Below are positions 15,977-24,094 of a DNA stretch of 64,000 nt, in pieces. Source of the stretch: CALKJU01 sp035326425. Lineage in GTDB: Bacteria > Pseudomonadota > Alphaproteobacteria > Geminicoccales > Geminicoccaceae. The stretch covers positions 9,304 to 73,303 of the forward strand of contig DAOLFG010000019.1 in NCBI GenBank assembly GCA_035326425.1, written 5' to 3'. Each line of letters opens with the position of its first letter. The stretch's first letter is position 1. Made by a program: the position numbers and the translations under genes. The notes beneath the pieces are model-generated. The model ran no database searches. It was not told where the DNA came from and saw nothing but the letters and a program-made list of their open reading frames with translations.

Positions 15977-16584
15977 GGCAGCATTCCCGCCATGGCGCGC
16001 CCCAGCCCGAAGGCGCGCTGCTCGAGCAGCACGGGCTGGTCGCAGAGATATTTCAGCGATTTCGCCCTGTCCTCGAAGATGCGGATGTCCCAGTCGCGCT
16101 CGCGCTTGAGCGCCACGAGATGCTCGGGCACCTGCTCGAGCGGGCTCACCGGCAGGTCCACCAGGCCCTCGCTCTCGGCATTGATCTTGGCCGCCAGCGC
16201 CCGCTGGTTGCGCGTGTAGTTCCGGATGCCCTCGATCAGCTCGCTGCGCTCGCCGTTGATGATCTCGAGCGTCCCCTGGAACAGCAGCGCCAGCCGTTCG
16301 CTGCGGGCCGCTTCCGGCTGCGTCCGGGCAAAGCCGCTGGCCTTCGCCGTCGCGTCCTCGAGCGGCAGCTCGCTGTTGGCGAGCTGCAGCGCCAGCGGCG
16401 AAACCTGCGGGTCGCTCGCCCAGTGCACGGCAGCGGGCGGTTGCGGCCCGGTCCACATCTGGCCCAGCGCCAGCTCCGGGACCAGCCGCTGCGGGCAGGG
16501 CCATTCCGGGTCCTGCGGCGCCGGCTGCGCCAGGGCCGGCGAGGCGGTGAGCAGGCCCATCGCCAGGACGGCTGGACGGATCAT
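15973..16584 (-). CDS. Secreted helical protein of unknown function
   Basis: 203 residues: signal peptide ending at ALAQPAPQ, a DPEWPCPQR motif just after it, then mostly helical, charged sequence with a second cysteine at YLCDQP. No family recognised. It follows the ABC permease by 16 nt and overlaps the next secreted-protein gene by 4 nt. Together with the other two it may form a periplasmic complex serving the transporter; that is inference from gene order only. Confidence 0.7.
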   Translation of the reverse strand: MIRPAVLAMGLLTASPALAQPAPQDPEWPCPQRLVPELALGQMWTGPQPPAAVHWASDPQVSPLALQLANSELPLEDATAKASGFARTQPEAARSERLALLFQGTLEIINGERSELIEGIRNYTRNQRALAAKINAESEGLVDLPVSPLEQVPEHLVALKRERDWDIRIFEDRAKSLKYLCDQPVLLEQRAFGLGRAMAGMLP

Positions 16585-16600
16585 CGGCGAAGCTCCCCGA

Positions 16601-17344
16601 TCAGCGGCGCCAGCGCGTGGCCCGCCGCTCCAAAGGCTGGATCACGCCCCACTCGATCGCCTGCACCACGGCGATGAAGGACAGCGCATAGGCCAGGATG
16701 GATTTGACGTCGAACAGCTGGAAGTACATCCCGAGCTGGAAGCCGACGCCGCTCGGCCGGCCGAGCAGCTCGACCACCAGCACGATCTTCCAGATCAGCG
16801 CCAGGCCCGAGCGGGCGGCGGCGGCGGCGAACGGCCAGAGCTGCGGCAGGACCACGTGGCGCAGCGTCCGCCACCGCCCGACGTCGAAGACCTGCGCCAT
16901 CTCCAGCAGCGAGCGGTCGAGCGCACGCGAGCCCTCGCGGAAGGTCACGGCGACGTTGGGGATCTTGTTGGCAGCCACGGCCAGGATCGCGGCACTCTCG
17001 TCCAGGCCGATCCAGATATAGGCCAGGATGATGATGACCAGCGCCGGCAGGTTCAGGAAGAACACCACCCAGGGGCCGAGGATGTCGTCGAGCAGCGGCA
17101 CCCGGCCCATCAGGTAGCCGATGGCGGCACCCAGCGCGAAGGCTATGACGAAGCTCGCGGCGACGCGGCCCAGCGTCGCCAGCAGGTGATGGACCAGCGC
17201 GCCGCTCGCCGCCTCCCTCCACAAGGTGGCGAACACCGGTCCAGGGGCGGGCATCAGCACCGGATCGGCGGCCATGACCGCCGCGAGCTGCCAGAGCGCC
17301 AGCAGCCCCAGGAGCGACAGCAGCGACCTCAGCCATGGATGCAC
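16601..17344 (-). CDS. ABC transporter permease, SsuC/TauC type
   Basis: 247 residues from GTG 17344, starting one nucleotide after the stop of the binding-protein gene. Six or so membrane helices; the cytoplasmic EAA-loop region is recognisable (EMAQVFDVGRWRTLRHVVLPQLWP). Relatives import nitrate, sulphonates, taurine or thiamine precursors. No ABC ATPase is encoded in this operon or elsewhere in the window, so the energising subunit must be supplied from outside. Confidence 0.88.
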   Translation of the reverse strand: MHPWLRSLLSLLGLLALWQLAAVMAADPVLMPAPGPVFATLWREAASGALVHHLLATLGRVAASFVIAFALGAAIGYLMGRVPLLDDILGPWVVFFLNLPALVIIILAYIWIGLDESAAILAVAANKIPNVAVTFREGSRALDRSLLEMAQVFDVGRWRTLRHVVLPQLWPFAAAAARSGLALIWKIVLVVELLGRPSGVGFQLGMYFQLFDVKSILAYALSFIAVVQAIEWGVIQPLERRATRWRR

Positions 17345-17345
17345 G

Positions 17346-18326
17346 TCAGTAGCTGAGGCCCGACCAGAAGGTGCCGTCCACCAGCTCGGGTGCCTTGCCC
17401 ACCAGCTCCTCGCCGCCGAGCCTCGCCAGGATCAGGTAGAGATCCGCCGCCTGCTGCTGCTCGGCAGCCCCCCAGTGCGGCACGATGCCCTCGACGAAGC
17501 GGCGCTGCAGCGCCTTCAGCGTCGCATCGTCGTCCGCTCGGGTGAGTGGCTTCAGCCGCTGCCATTCCTCGTCGCTGGTGGCCATGATCTGCTTGGCTTC
17601 GCGCGAGGCCTCGGCGAAGGCGCGCACCAGATCCGGATGCTCGTCGGCGAAGCGCTGCTTGAAGACGTAGCCCAGCTGCGGCGCCGAGGCCGGCACGCCC
17701 AGGGCCGCCTGTGCCTCATTGACACCAATCAGCTGCGGATAGCCCTGCGCCTCCAGCCGGCCGCAGAAGTGCCAGTAGTTGAGCACCGCATCCAGCTCGC
17801 CGGTCTTGATCTTCTCCGTCAGCAGCGGTGGCGCGCCGTAGACCGGTGTCGCCTCGGCCTTCAGGTCGATGCCGTATTCCTGCTTCGCCAGGCCCTGGAC
17901 GATCAGCCAGCTCTTGTCGAGCGGGCCGCCGGCGATGCCCAGCTTCTTGCCCTTGAGGTCGGCGAGCGAGGCGATGCCGCGGTCGGGCCGCACCATCAGG
18001 GCGCCGATGCTGGAGGAATAGGGGATGAAGGTCATCTCCATCCCTTCGCCGCGCTGCCGGGCCACCCACAGCCAGTCCTCGACGATGCCGTCGACCGCAT
18101 CGCCCATCAGCCCGATATCGGCCGCCTCGGCCTGGGCGAAGGGCTGCACCTCGAGCGCGAAGCCGTGCTTCCGATCGAGCCCGTGATGCCTGATGACGTC
18201 CAGCTCCCAGCTCACAGTGCCGAACTGCTGCACGCCGAGCTTGAGCGTGCCGAGATCCTGGGCCGCGGCCTGCCCGCCGATCAATCCGATCACGACGAAT
18301 GACAGTACCGCCAGAAGACGTCTCAT
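17346..18326 (-). CDS. ABC transporter substrate-binding protein, NrtA/SsuA-like
   Basis: 326 residues with signal peptide (IGGQAAAQD) and the two-lobe NMT1/SsuA pattern: LKLGVQQFGTVSWELDVIRHHGLD, DIGLMGDAVDG, LKGKKLGIAGGPLDKSW and LDAVLNYWHF. It is the first gene of the operon and defines the ligand, which I cannot name. Given folK and quinoprotein genes nearby, a C1 substrate, a pterin or aromatic precursor, or a metal chelate are all conceivable. Confidence 0.87.
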   Translation of the reverse strand: MRRLLAVLSFVVIGLIGGQAAAQDLGTLKLGVQQFGTVSWELDVIRHHGLDRKHGFALEVQPFAQAEAADIGLMGDAVDGIVEDWLWVARQRGEGMEMTFIPYSSSIGALMVRPDRGIASLADLKGKKLGIAGGPLDKSWLIVQGLAKQEYGIDLKAEATPVYGAPPLLTEKIKTGELDAVLNYWHFCGRLEAQGYPQLIGVNEAQAALGVPASAPQLGYVFKQRFADEHPDLVRAFAEASREAKQIMATSDEEWQRLKPLTRADDDATLKALQRRFVEGIVPHWGAAEQQQAADLYLILARLGGEELVGKAPELVDGTFWSGLSY

Positions 18327-18439
18327 GGCTCGGCCTCCCTCGGGCGCGGTCGCGCGACCGTCCCGTTTGCCATCGAGCTACACGCCCATATCCGTTCCGG
18401 CAACCCGCACCCGATCATCGGGCGGGGCTTTCGCGGAGG

Positions 18440-18868
18440 CTACTCGGGCATGACCTCGCCCGATCCACCGACTTCCGCGGGAAAGTCCCGCAGCTTGGGC
18501 AGACCGTCCCGCATCGGCATGACGGCCTCGGCATAGTTCAGGTGGATGCTGGGCCTGAAGACGATGCCGGCCATGATCCCGGGCCTGACATCGGTGAGGC
18601 CGAGATCAGGATGGCCACTGACGACATGTCCGCCGCAGCGGGTGCAGAACTGCCGGTCGCTCTTGCCGGTCTTGTTGAACCGGCCGATCAGCTCGGCCCC
18701 TTTCGTCACCCTGACGTCGCCAGCGTCCCACAGGAGATACGCGCTCACCGGGTCGCCGGAATAGGCCCTGCAGGAGTTGCAATGGCAGTAGCCGATCTCC
18801 AGCGGCGTGCCGGTGGCCTCGATCTCCACAGCACCGCAGAAGCAGGCACCCTTGTGCGTCTCGGCCAT
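18440..18868 (-). CDS. GFA-domain zinc protein (glutathione-dependent formaldehyde-activating-like)
   Basis: 142 residues with the zinc-cysteine layout of the family: ACFCGAVE, CHCNSCRAYSG and FCTRCGGHV. Founding members were linked to S-hydroxymethylglutathione formation from formaldehyde, but most GFA proteins have no proven reaction. GGGAGG precedes the ATG by 4 nt. It lies between the ABC operon and the PQQ-associated genes, so a link to formaldehyde is tempting but unproven. Confidence 0.8.
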   Translation of the reverse strand: MAETHKGACFCGAVEIEATGTPLEIGYCHCNSCRAYSGDPVSAYLLWDAGDVRVTKGAELIGRFNKTGKSDRQFCTRCGGHVVSGHPDLGLTDVRPGIMAGIVFRPSIHLNYAEAVMPMRDGLPKLRDFPAEVGGSGEVMPE

Positions 18869-18961
18869 CTCGCCTCCCGCGCTAGGACGGCAGCTTAGCC
18901 CAGGCGCGGAAGGCTCGATACGGTGCGTCACGGCGCCCGGCACCCGGGCGCTCGCGACAGG

Positions 18962-19393
18962 CTACTTCACCACGAACACCGCCTTTTGCGAATCGCTCGT
19001 CGTGCCGGGGATGCGCAACTCGAACGTGCCGGGCCGTATGGTGATGAAGGAGATCGTCGCCGTGCCCTCGTCGTCGAACTCCAGGCTGTCGACGCCGAGC
19101 GGCCGAACCTCGATGTCGTTGATGACGACCTCGTTGACCCAGACGTTGCGGAAGAAGTCGGGCCCCGAGATCGCCAGCTCCTGCGAGCCGTCGGCCTCGA
19201 TGTCGATCCGGTAGTACTTGCCGGCCTCCAGCTCGTAGGGCTTGGCGGCCAGGGGCTTGCCCGAGGACAGGGTGATCGGGTCGAGCTTCTTGGCCCCGCC
19301 GGTCATCAGGCCGGCCTGCGCCAGGGCCTCGCCGCCGCCCAGCGCCAGCGCGAGGCCGCCCGCGAGGCCACAAACCGCCATCTTCATCGACAT
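18962..19393 (-). CDS. Secreted beta-rich protein beside PQQ-catabolism genes
   Basis: 143 residues, signal peptide ending near GGGEALAQAG. The mature domain (KYYRIDIEADGSQELAISG, FFRNVWVNEVVIND, ATISFITIRPGTFELRIPG) resembles a cupredoxin-like beta-sandwich, but I see no complete copper ligand set. GGGAG lies 8 nt before the ATG. It follows the beta-propeller gene by 23 nt and probably belongs to the same transcript. Confidence 0.7.
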   Translation of the reverse strand: MSMKMAVCGLAGGLALALGGGEALAQAGLMTGGAKKLDPITLSSGKPLAAKPYELEAGKYYRIDIEADGSQELAISGPDFFRNVWVNEVVINDIEVRPLGVDSLEFDDEGTATISFITIRPGTFELRIPGTTSDSQKAVFVVK

Positions 19394-19416
19394 TGCCGTT
19401 CTCCCTTGCTCTCGTC

Positions 19417-20382
19417 TCAATCCTTGACCGCCACGCCCCACGGGAACCGGCCGACGCCGACCGATTTCGTGACCTCGAGCGTCTCGACGTCGATCACCGA
19501 GATGTCGTTCGAGACGCCGTTCGTGCTGTAGATGAACTTCTCGTCCGGGCTGAAGTCGAGCTGCCAGACCCGCTGCCCGACCAGCAGGTACTTCTCGACC
19601 TCCAGCGTCTGGGCGTCGATCACGGCCACCCGGTTGGCCGGCCCCAGCGCGACGAACGCCCATTTGCGGTCCTTGTCGATGCGCACACCGACCGGCTGGA
19701 TGGCCTCGGTCGGCACGCCGGGGATCTCGAAGCCGATCTTCTTCTTGATCTCGCGGGTGGCGTTGTCGATCACCGACACCGTGCCGCCGATCTCGGCCGT
19801 GACCCAGACCTCGGCGTCGTCGCTGGTGAACTGGGCGAAGCGCGGGCGCTGGTCGACCAGGACGTTGTCGGTGATGTCGAAGGTCTCGGTGTCGATGAAA
19901 TGCGCCATGTTGGTGGTCTCGGAGGTGTTCACGAGCCACTTGCCGTCGTGGCTGATGCCCATGCCCTCCGGCTCGACGCCGACCGGGATCTCGGACAGCA
20001 CGGCCGCCGACTCGACGTCGATGACCGTCACCATGTTGTCGTCCTCGTTGGCGGCATAGATGGTCTTGCCGTCCGGCGAGATGTCGAGCAGCTCGGGATC
20101 CGGGCCCGAGGGCAGGTCGCGCACGATCTCGTGGGTGGTGGTGTCCATCACCTGGATGGTGTTGTCGTCCGAGGCGCAGATGTAGAGCCACTTGCCGTCC
20201 GGGCTCAGGATGATGCCGCGCGGCCGGTTGCCGACGGGGACGTCCTTGACCTTCTCCAGCGTCGTGCCGTCGACGATGGTGATCGAGTTGCCCTTCTCGT
20301 TGGAGACGAAGATCTGCCGCGCCTCCGCCCCGCCGGCGAGCAGCAGGCCGCCGGCGACGAGGGCAAGGGGTGCGATGCGCAT
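19417..20382 (-). CDS. PQQ-dependent catabolism-associated YVTN beta-propeller protein
   Basis: 321 residues: signal peptide (LLLAGGAEARQ), then about seven repeats with the IDxxTxE / PDGKxxY pattern (for example LSPDGKWLYICASDDNTI, ISPDGKTIYAANEDDN, FSPDEKFIYSTNG). This family travels with PQQ-alcohol-dehydrogenase systems and is thought to act in the periplasm, possibly as a scaffold or accessory factor. It follows the PQQ-system binding protein gene. Confidence 0.88.
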   Translation of the reverse strand: MRIAPLALVAGGLLLAGGAEARQIFVSNEKGNSITIVDGTTLEKVKDVPVGNRPRGIILSPDGKWLYICASDDNTIQVMDTTTHEIVRDLPSGPDPELLDISPDGKTIYAANEDDNMVTVIDVESAAVLSEIPVGVEPEGMGISHDGKWLVNTSETTNMAHFIDTETFDITDNVLVDQRPRFAQFTSDDAEVWVTAEIGGTVSVIDNATREIKKKIGFEIPGVPTEAIQPVGVRIDKDRKWAFVALGPANRVAVIDAQTLEVEKYLLVGQRVWQLDFSPDEKFIYSTNGVSNDISVIDVETLEVTKSVGVGRFPWGVAVKD

Positions 20383-20416
20383 GGCTCTGAACTCCCTGTC
20401 GTTCTTCGATCTTCCT

Positions 20417-21646
20417 TCAATCTTCCAGCCGGCACCGGCTCTCGGGCTCGTCGTAGCCCAAGGTGTCGAGCGGCGTGCGCTGGTGCAGGAAGCCGTCCTG
20501 CGGCGACACCGAGACCAGCATGCGCGGCGTCACCAGCAGGATCGGCTGGCGCAGCTGCTGGTCCCAGCGGCGGAAGGTGACCGGCTGGCCCTTGAAGGCG
20601 GCGAGCTGGAAGGCCTCGCTGCGCAGATAGCCGCGCAGGGCGGCCGGATCATTGCTCTTGGTGCGGGTGACGGCCTCGCCCAGCGCACGGACCGCCACCC
20701 AGTTGCCGTAGTCGCGCTCGGTCATCGGCCGGTTGGCGAAGCGCTCGAAGCGCCGCTGCATCTGGGTGCCGCCCCATTGCTCGTGCACCCGGCTCCAGGC
20801 CGAGGGCACCAGGCCAGCCGAGCCGACGACCGGCCGGGGCGTCCAGGTCATGTAGGGCAGGTACTCGCCGAACACCTCGCTCTCGTCGGCTGCCACCAGC
20901 ACGTCGTAGTCCGGTGCCTCCTGGGTGAAGACCGGCATCTGCTGCTGCACCTGGACGTGGCCGCTGTCGGTCCGCCGGGCGGCGCCGGTGTCCTCGTAGG
21001 TCTTGGCGGCCAGGATCTTGGCGCCGAAGCGGTCGGCGGCGCGGCGGATGGCATCGGCCCACGCCTTGTCCTCGGGATGCGAGCCCTCGACCAGGAACCA
21101 GCTCTGCCAGCGTTTCCAAAGCAGGTACTGCGCCAGGGCGTCGGCCTTCATCGCCCGGCTGGCGGCGGTGTGGAACAGCGCCGGGGAGCAGCCGTCGATA
21201 CGCAGCTCGTCGTCGGGGGCACGGGCGTTGAACACCAGGGCGCCGGCAGCTTCCGCCCTGGGCACGATGGCCAGGAGGTCGGGCTTGCGCAGGTCGGCGA
21301 CGATCAGGCGCTCGCCGGCGGCCAGCGCCTGGTCGACCAGGGCCGCGATGTCGCCTTCCTTCTCGGCCACCCGCTCGACGAGCCGGAAATCCTGGCCGAG
21401 GAACCGGCCGGTGGTCTGGTTCTCGCGCACGGCCTGGCGAGCGCCCATCACCCCGTCGTCGGTCAGCTCCGGCTCGGCCAGCGACAGGTGCAGGATCGGC
21501 GGCTCGTCCCTGCCGAGATAGGTGATCGCCACATCCAGTCGCGGCTGCTGCTGCTGCTGCGCTGCCGCCCCGCCCGCCAGCAGGATCGCCAACGCACAGC
21601 AGGCCATACCGCACCAGCGGGTACCGAAGGCCATCGGTCGTGCCAT
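20417..21646 (-). CDS. ABC-type substrate-binding protein of PQQ-dependent alcohol oxidation systems
   Basis: 409 residues with a signal peptide (LAILLAGGAAAQQQQQ) and a branched-amino-acid-binding-protein-like fold: ITYLGRDEPPILHLSL, RLIVADLRKPDLLAIVP, VLVAADESEVFGEYLPYMTW. It matches the binding-protein family that usually sits with a PQQ-linked ABC-2 permease and ATPase. Here neither is present; the next genes are the beta-propeller and a small secreted protein. Such clusters overlap with proposed lanthanide-uptake loci, so the ligand may be a metal complex; this is inference. Confidence 0.82.
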   Translation of the reverse strand: MARPMAFGTRWCGMACCALAILLAGGAAAQQQQQPRLDVAITYLGRDEPPILHLSLAEPELTDDGVMGARQAVRENQTTGRFLGQDFRLVERVAEKEGDIAALVDQALAAGERLIVADLRKPDLLAIVPRAEAAGALVFNARAPDDELRIDGCSPALFHTAASRAMKADALAQYLLWKRWQSWFLVEGSHPEDKAWADAIRRAADRFGAKILAAKTYEDTGAARRTDSGHVQVQQQMPVFTQEAPDYDVLVAADESEVFGEYLPYMTWTPRPVVGSAGLVPSAWSRVHEQWGGTQMQRRFERFANRPMTERDYGNWVAVRALGEAVTRTKSNDPAALRGYLRSEAFQLAAFKGQPVTFRRWDQQLRQPILLVTPRMLVSVSPQDGFLHQRTPLDTLGYDEPESRCRLED

Positions 21647-21840
21647 CCCTGAAGACGATTCGTTGCCGGCATGCTCCTCGGCCGCCGGATTGACATGTCT
21701 ATGGCCGATGCCTCGCTGCGTGAAAACCCCCCTTGCCCGGAACGCCCGGACCCGCTCTCTTTTGTGAATGCGCGGCAGCGATCTTTGTGCTCACTTCTCG
21801 CCGGCCGCTCGGTGTGCATGACGAAGCGTACGGGATCGCG

Positions 21841-22032
21841 ATGCTCGAGCTGCTGATCCTCGCCTGTCTCGTCCGGGAGCCGTCGCATTGCGAGGCGTTC
21901 CGGTTGCCGTTCGCCATGCAGTTGAGCATGACCCAGTGCATGTGGCAGTCGACCTTGCAGGCCGCCGAGTGGGGGGCCAGCCATCCCGACTGGGTGATCC
22001 GCAAGATCAGCTGCTCGCTGCCCGAGGCCTGA
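21841..22032 (+). CDS. Small conserved alphaproteobacterial protein, unknown function
   Basis: 63 residues beginning MLELLILACLV, with spaced cysteines (PSHCEAF, TQCMWQ, ISCSLP) and a conserved-looking AAEWGASHPDWVI segment. I have the impression of many similar short hypothetical proteins in alphaproteobacteria with this Cys/Trp layout. Its stop lies 11 nt before the DUF1289 start. The opposite-strand frame is a shadow. Confidence 0.55.
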   Translation: MLELLILACLVREPSHCEAFRLPFAMQLSMTQCMWQSTLQAAEWGASHPDWVIRKISCSLPEA

Positions 22033-22043
22033 GCATTTCATCC

Positions 22044-22967
22044 TTGCTCGCGGATCCGAAAGCCGAGACCCGGCTGGCCTCGCCCTGCGTCGGCGTGTGC
22101 CGGCTGGACGAGCGCACGGGCTGGTGCCTCGGTTGCGGCCGCAGCGCCGTCGAGCTGGCCGCCTGGCGCGACCTCGACGAGGAGGCGCGCGAGCGGCTGT
22201 GGCGCCAGCTGCCCGGCCGCAGGCAACGGCTCGGCCTGCGCTTCGGCCTGCTGCCCTGGACGCCGCGCGCCCTGCTCGCCCGGCTGGCGGAGCTGAGCGA
22301 GCAGCCGGGTGCCGCATGGTCGATCGGGGTCCATGGTGCCGTCGCCGAGCTGATGGCCGCACCCGGACAGGCCGTCGAGGCGGTGCTGGATGCCGAGGCG
22401 CTGACGCTGCGCACCGCTGGCGGCCGGCTGCGGATCGCCATCCATCCGGGCCTGCGGGCCTTCTCGCTCATGGACGGCGGCGGCCGGATCGCCCGCATCG
22501 TGCTGGCGCTGCACCGCTCGCGGCTGCCGGCACCGTCGCACGGCGTCGCCGACCTCGGGCCCGACGGCCACGCGATCGAGCCTGCGGCCAGAAATCACCG
22601 GCTGTTCGACCTGGGGCTGGGCCTGGCGCCCGTGCGCTTCTGCGTTCGGACCGGCGATGAAGCGGTCGCGACGGCGCTGCGCCGCCGGGCCGGCCGATCG
22701 GTGCTGGAGCCCGGCAGCCCGCTGATGCCTGTGCTGCTGGCAGCCAGCCCGGATCGCATCCTGGCCTCGCCGCTCGGCCGGATGGAAGTGGAGGGGCCGA
22801 TCCTGCACCACGGCCACGAAGGGCCGCACAGCCACCTGCTGCCAGATCTCCTGGCGCAGAACCGCGAGCTGGAGCCGGGCTTCGAGCTGCCGGAGGCCTA
22901 TGCGCCCTGCGCGACGTTCCATCCGCCGGACATCGAGGCGGTGGTCAATCCGGCGACCGGCCACTAG
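22044..22967 (+). CDS. DUF1289 protein with long C-terminal domain
   Basis: 307 residues from TTG 22044. The N-terminal 55 residues are a DUF1289 cysteine module: SPCVGVCRLDERTGWCLGCG. The remaining 250 residues are a separate domain (AWSIGVHGAVAELMA, RIAIHPGLRAFSLMDGG, GPILHHGHEGPHSHLLPDLL) without a motif I can assign; the HHGHEGPHSH cluster could bind metal. DUF1289 proteins are usually only 60-90 residues, so this is a fusion. Its 3' end overlaps the next, convergent gene by 23 bp. Confidence 0.7.
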   Translation: MLADPKAETRLASPCVGVCRLDERTGWCLGCGRSAVELAAWRDLDEEARERLWRQLPGRRQRLGLRFGLLPWTPRALLARLAELSEQPGAAWSIGVHGAVAELMAAPGQAVEAVLDAEALTLRTAGGRLRIAIHPGLRAFSLMDGGGRIARIVLALHRSRLPAPSHGVADLGPDGHAIEPAARNHRLFDLGLGLAPVRFCVRTGDEAVATALRRRAGRSVLEPGSPLMPVLLAASPDRILASPLGRMEVEGPILHHGHEGPHSHLLPDLLAQNRELEPGFELPEAYAPCATFHPPDIEAVVNPATGH

Positions 22968-23199
22968 CCGGCATGGTCTCCAGGCGCAGCAGGCGCCGCT
23001 CGATCTCGCCGAAGCGCCGGTCGAGCTCGTCGATGTGCATGTAGCGAGGGACGGGCGGCTCGCTGACGAACTGGCGCATGCGGGCCTCGAACTCGAGCCC
23101 GCCCTCGCGCAGCCGCTGCACCACGAGGCGAACGATCTCCTCCTGAGCGAGGGTCAACTTCAGGTTGACCTGTCGCGTACCTGGCGGTTGAGGATTCAT
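22945..23199 (-). CDS. Small hypothetical protein with C-terminal helices
   Basis: 84 residues, start ATG 23199 chosen because upstream sequence lacks conservation-like character. Contains RQVNLKLTLAQEEIVRLVVQ and a charged heptad-like end (HIDELDRRFGEIERRLLRLE) that may form a coiled coil. No family recognised. Convergent overlap with the DUF1289 gene. The 120 nt beyond it hold nothing I can assign. Confidence 0.45.
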   Translation of the reverse strand: MNPQPPGTRQVNLKLTLAQEEIVRLVVQRLREGGLEFEARMRQFVSEPPVPRYMHIDELDRRFGEIERRLLRLETMPASGRSPD

Positions 23200-23319
23200 C
23201 GGCGAGCGAGTTCCGGGATTGAGACGCAACGGTGGACGAAATCCTCGCTGGCCGGGCGGCCGCTCGCAAGATCGTGAAGGGCCGTGCCGGTTCACGTTCG
23301 TGGCATCATGTCCGTGGCA

Positions 23320-24090
23320 TCACGTCTGCGGCACCGACCCGGATCGAGGGCGCCCCCGGGCCGTTCGGCCGGCCGCGACGTTGGCGCCGAGGACGAGGTC
23401 GCGGCCGGCGCCCTCGGCGAGGAAGCTCTGGATCTGCCGCACGACCTGCAGCGCGTGGTCGCGGGCGAGGCTGTCGGCGAGGTCGGCGTCGCGCGCCACG
23501 ATCGAGGCGATGATCGCCTCGTGCTCGTCGACGAATTCCGGCGGCAGCCGATCATTGAACGAGGAGTAGTAGATGCGCTGGATGCGGCGGCCCTCGTCGA
23601 GCAGCCGCCCGGACAGCTCGCCGTAGTATTTGTTCCTGCCGGCCAGGGCGATGGCGAGATGGAAGTCGCGGTTGGTGGCGATCATCCCGGGGACATCGGA
23701 GGCTCCGACCGCCGCCGCGAAGGCCGACTGGCGTCCCCGCAGCGCCGCCAGGTCGGCATCGGTCCGCCGGCTGGCGGCGAGGCGGGTCGTCACGCGGTAC
23801 ATGAGCGTCAGCGCGTCGAAATATTCGGGCAGGTCGGCGAGCTCGAGCGAGGTGACGACCGTATTGCGGTTGGGCAGCGTGGCGACGAGCCCATCGGCGG
23901 CCAGCCGCACCAGCGCCTCGCGCACCGGCGTGCGCGACATGGCGAACCGTTCGGAGAGGCGCACCTCGTCGAGCGGCTCGCCGGGTGCCAGCGCCATCTC
24001 CAGGATGTCGCGCTTCAGCGCCTCGTAGATCGCCGCCGCACCGCCGCCGCGGCTGCGCCCGCCGGCGGCTGCCGGGGCAGGGTCGGCCAC
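23320..24090 (-). CDS. GntR-family (FCD) transcription regulator
   Basis: 256 residues from GTG 24090. An N-terminal winged helix (IYEALKRDILEMALAPGEPL, FAMSRTPVREALVRLAADGLV) is followed by an all-helical FCD ligand domain with metal-type histidines (NRDFHLAIA, DEHEAIIASI). It begins 4 nt after the DapA-family gene and probably responds to that enzyme's substrate; palindromes ahead of the operon are the likely binding sites. Confidence 0.87.
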   Translation of the reverse strand: MADPAPAAAGGRSRGGGAAAIYEALKRDILEMALAPGEPLDEVRLSERFAMSRTPVREALVRLAADGLVATLPNRNTVVTSLELADLPEYFDALTLMYRVTTRLAASRRTDADLAALRGRQSAFAAAVGASDVPGMIATNRDFHLAIALAGRNKYYGELSGRLLDEGRRIQRIYYSSFNDRLPPEFVDEHEAIIASIVARDADLADSLARDHALQVVRQIQSFLAEGAGRDLVLGANVAAGRTARGRPRSGSVPQT

Positions 24091-24094
24091 GGGA

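Noticed and set aside
18440..18868. GFA protein as a proven formaldehyde-glutathione enzyme
   Set aside because: Only the zinc-cysteine layout is seen; most GFA-domain proteins lack demonstrated formaldehyde activity.
21699..22004. Minus-strand 101-codon frame
   Set aside because: Overlaps the better-supported small plus-strand protein at 21841 and has no recognisable pattern.
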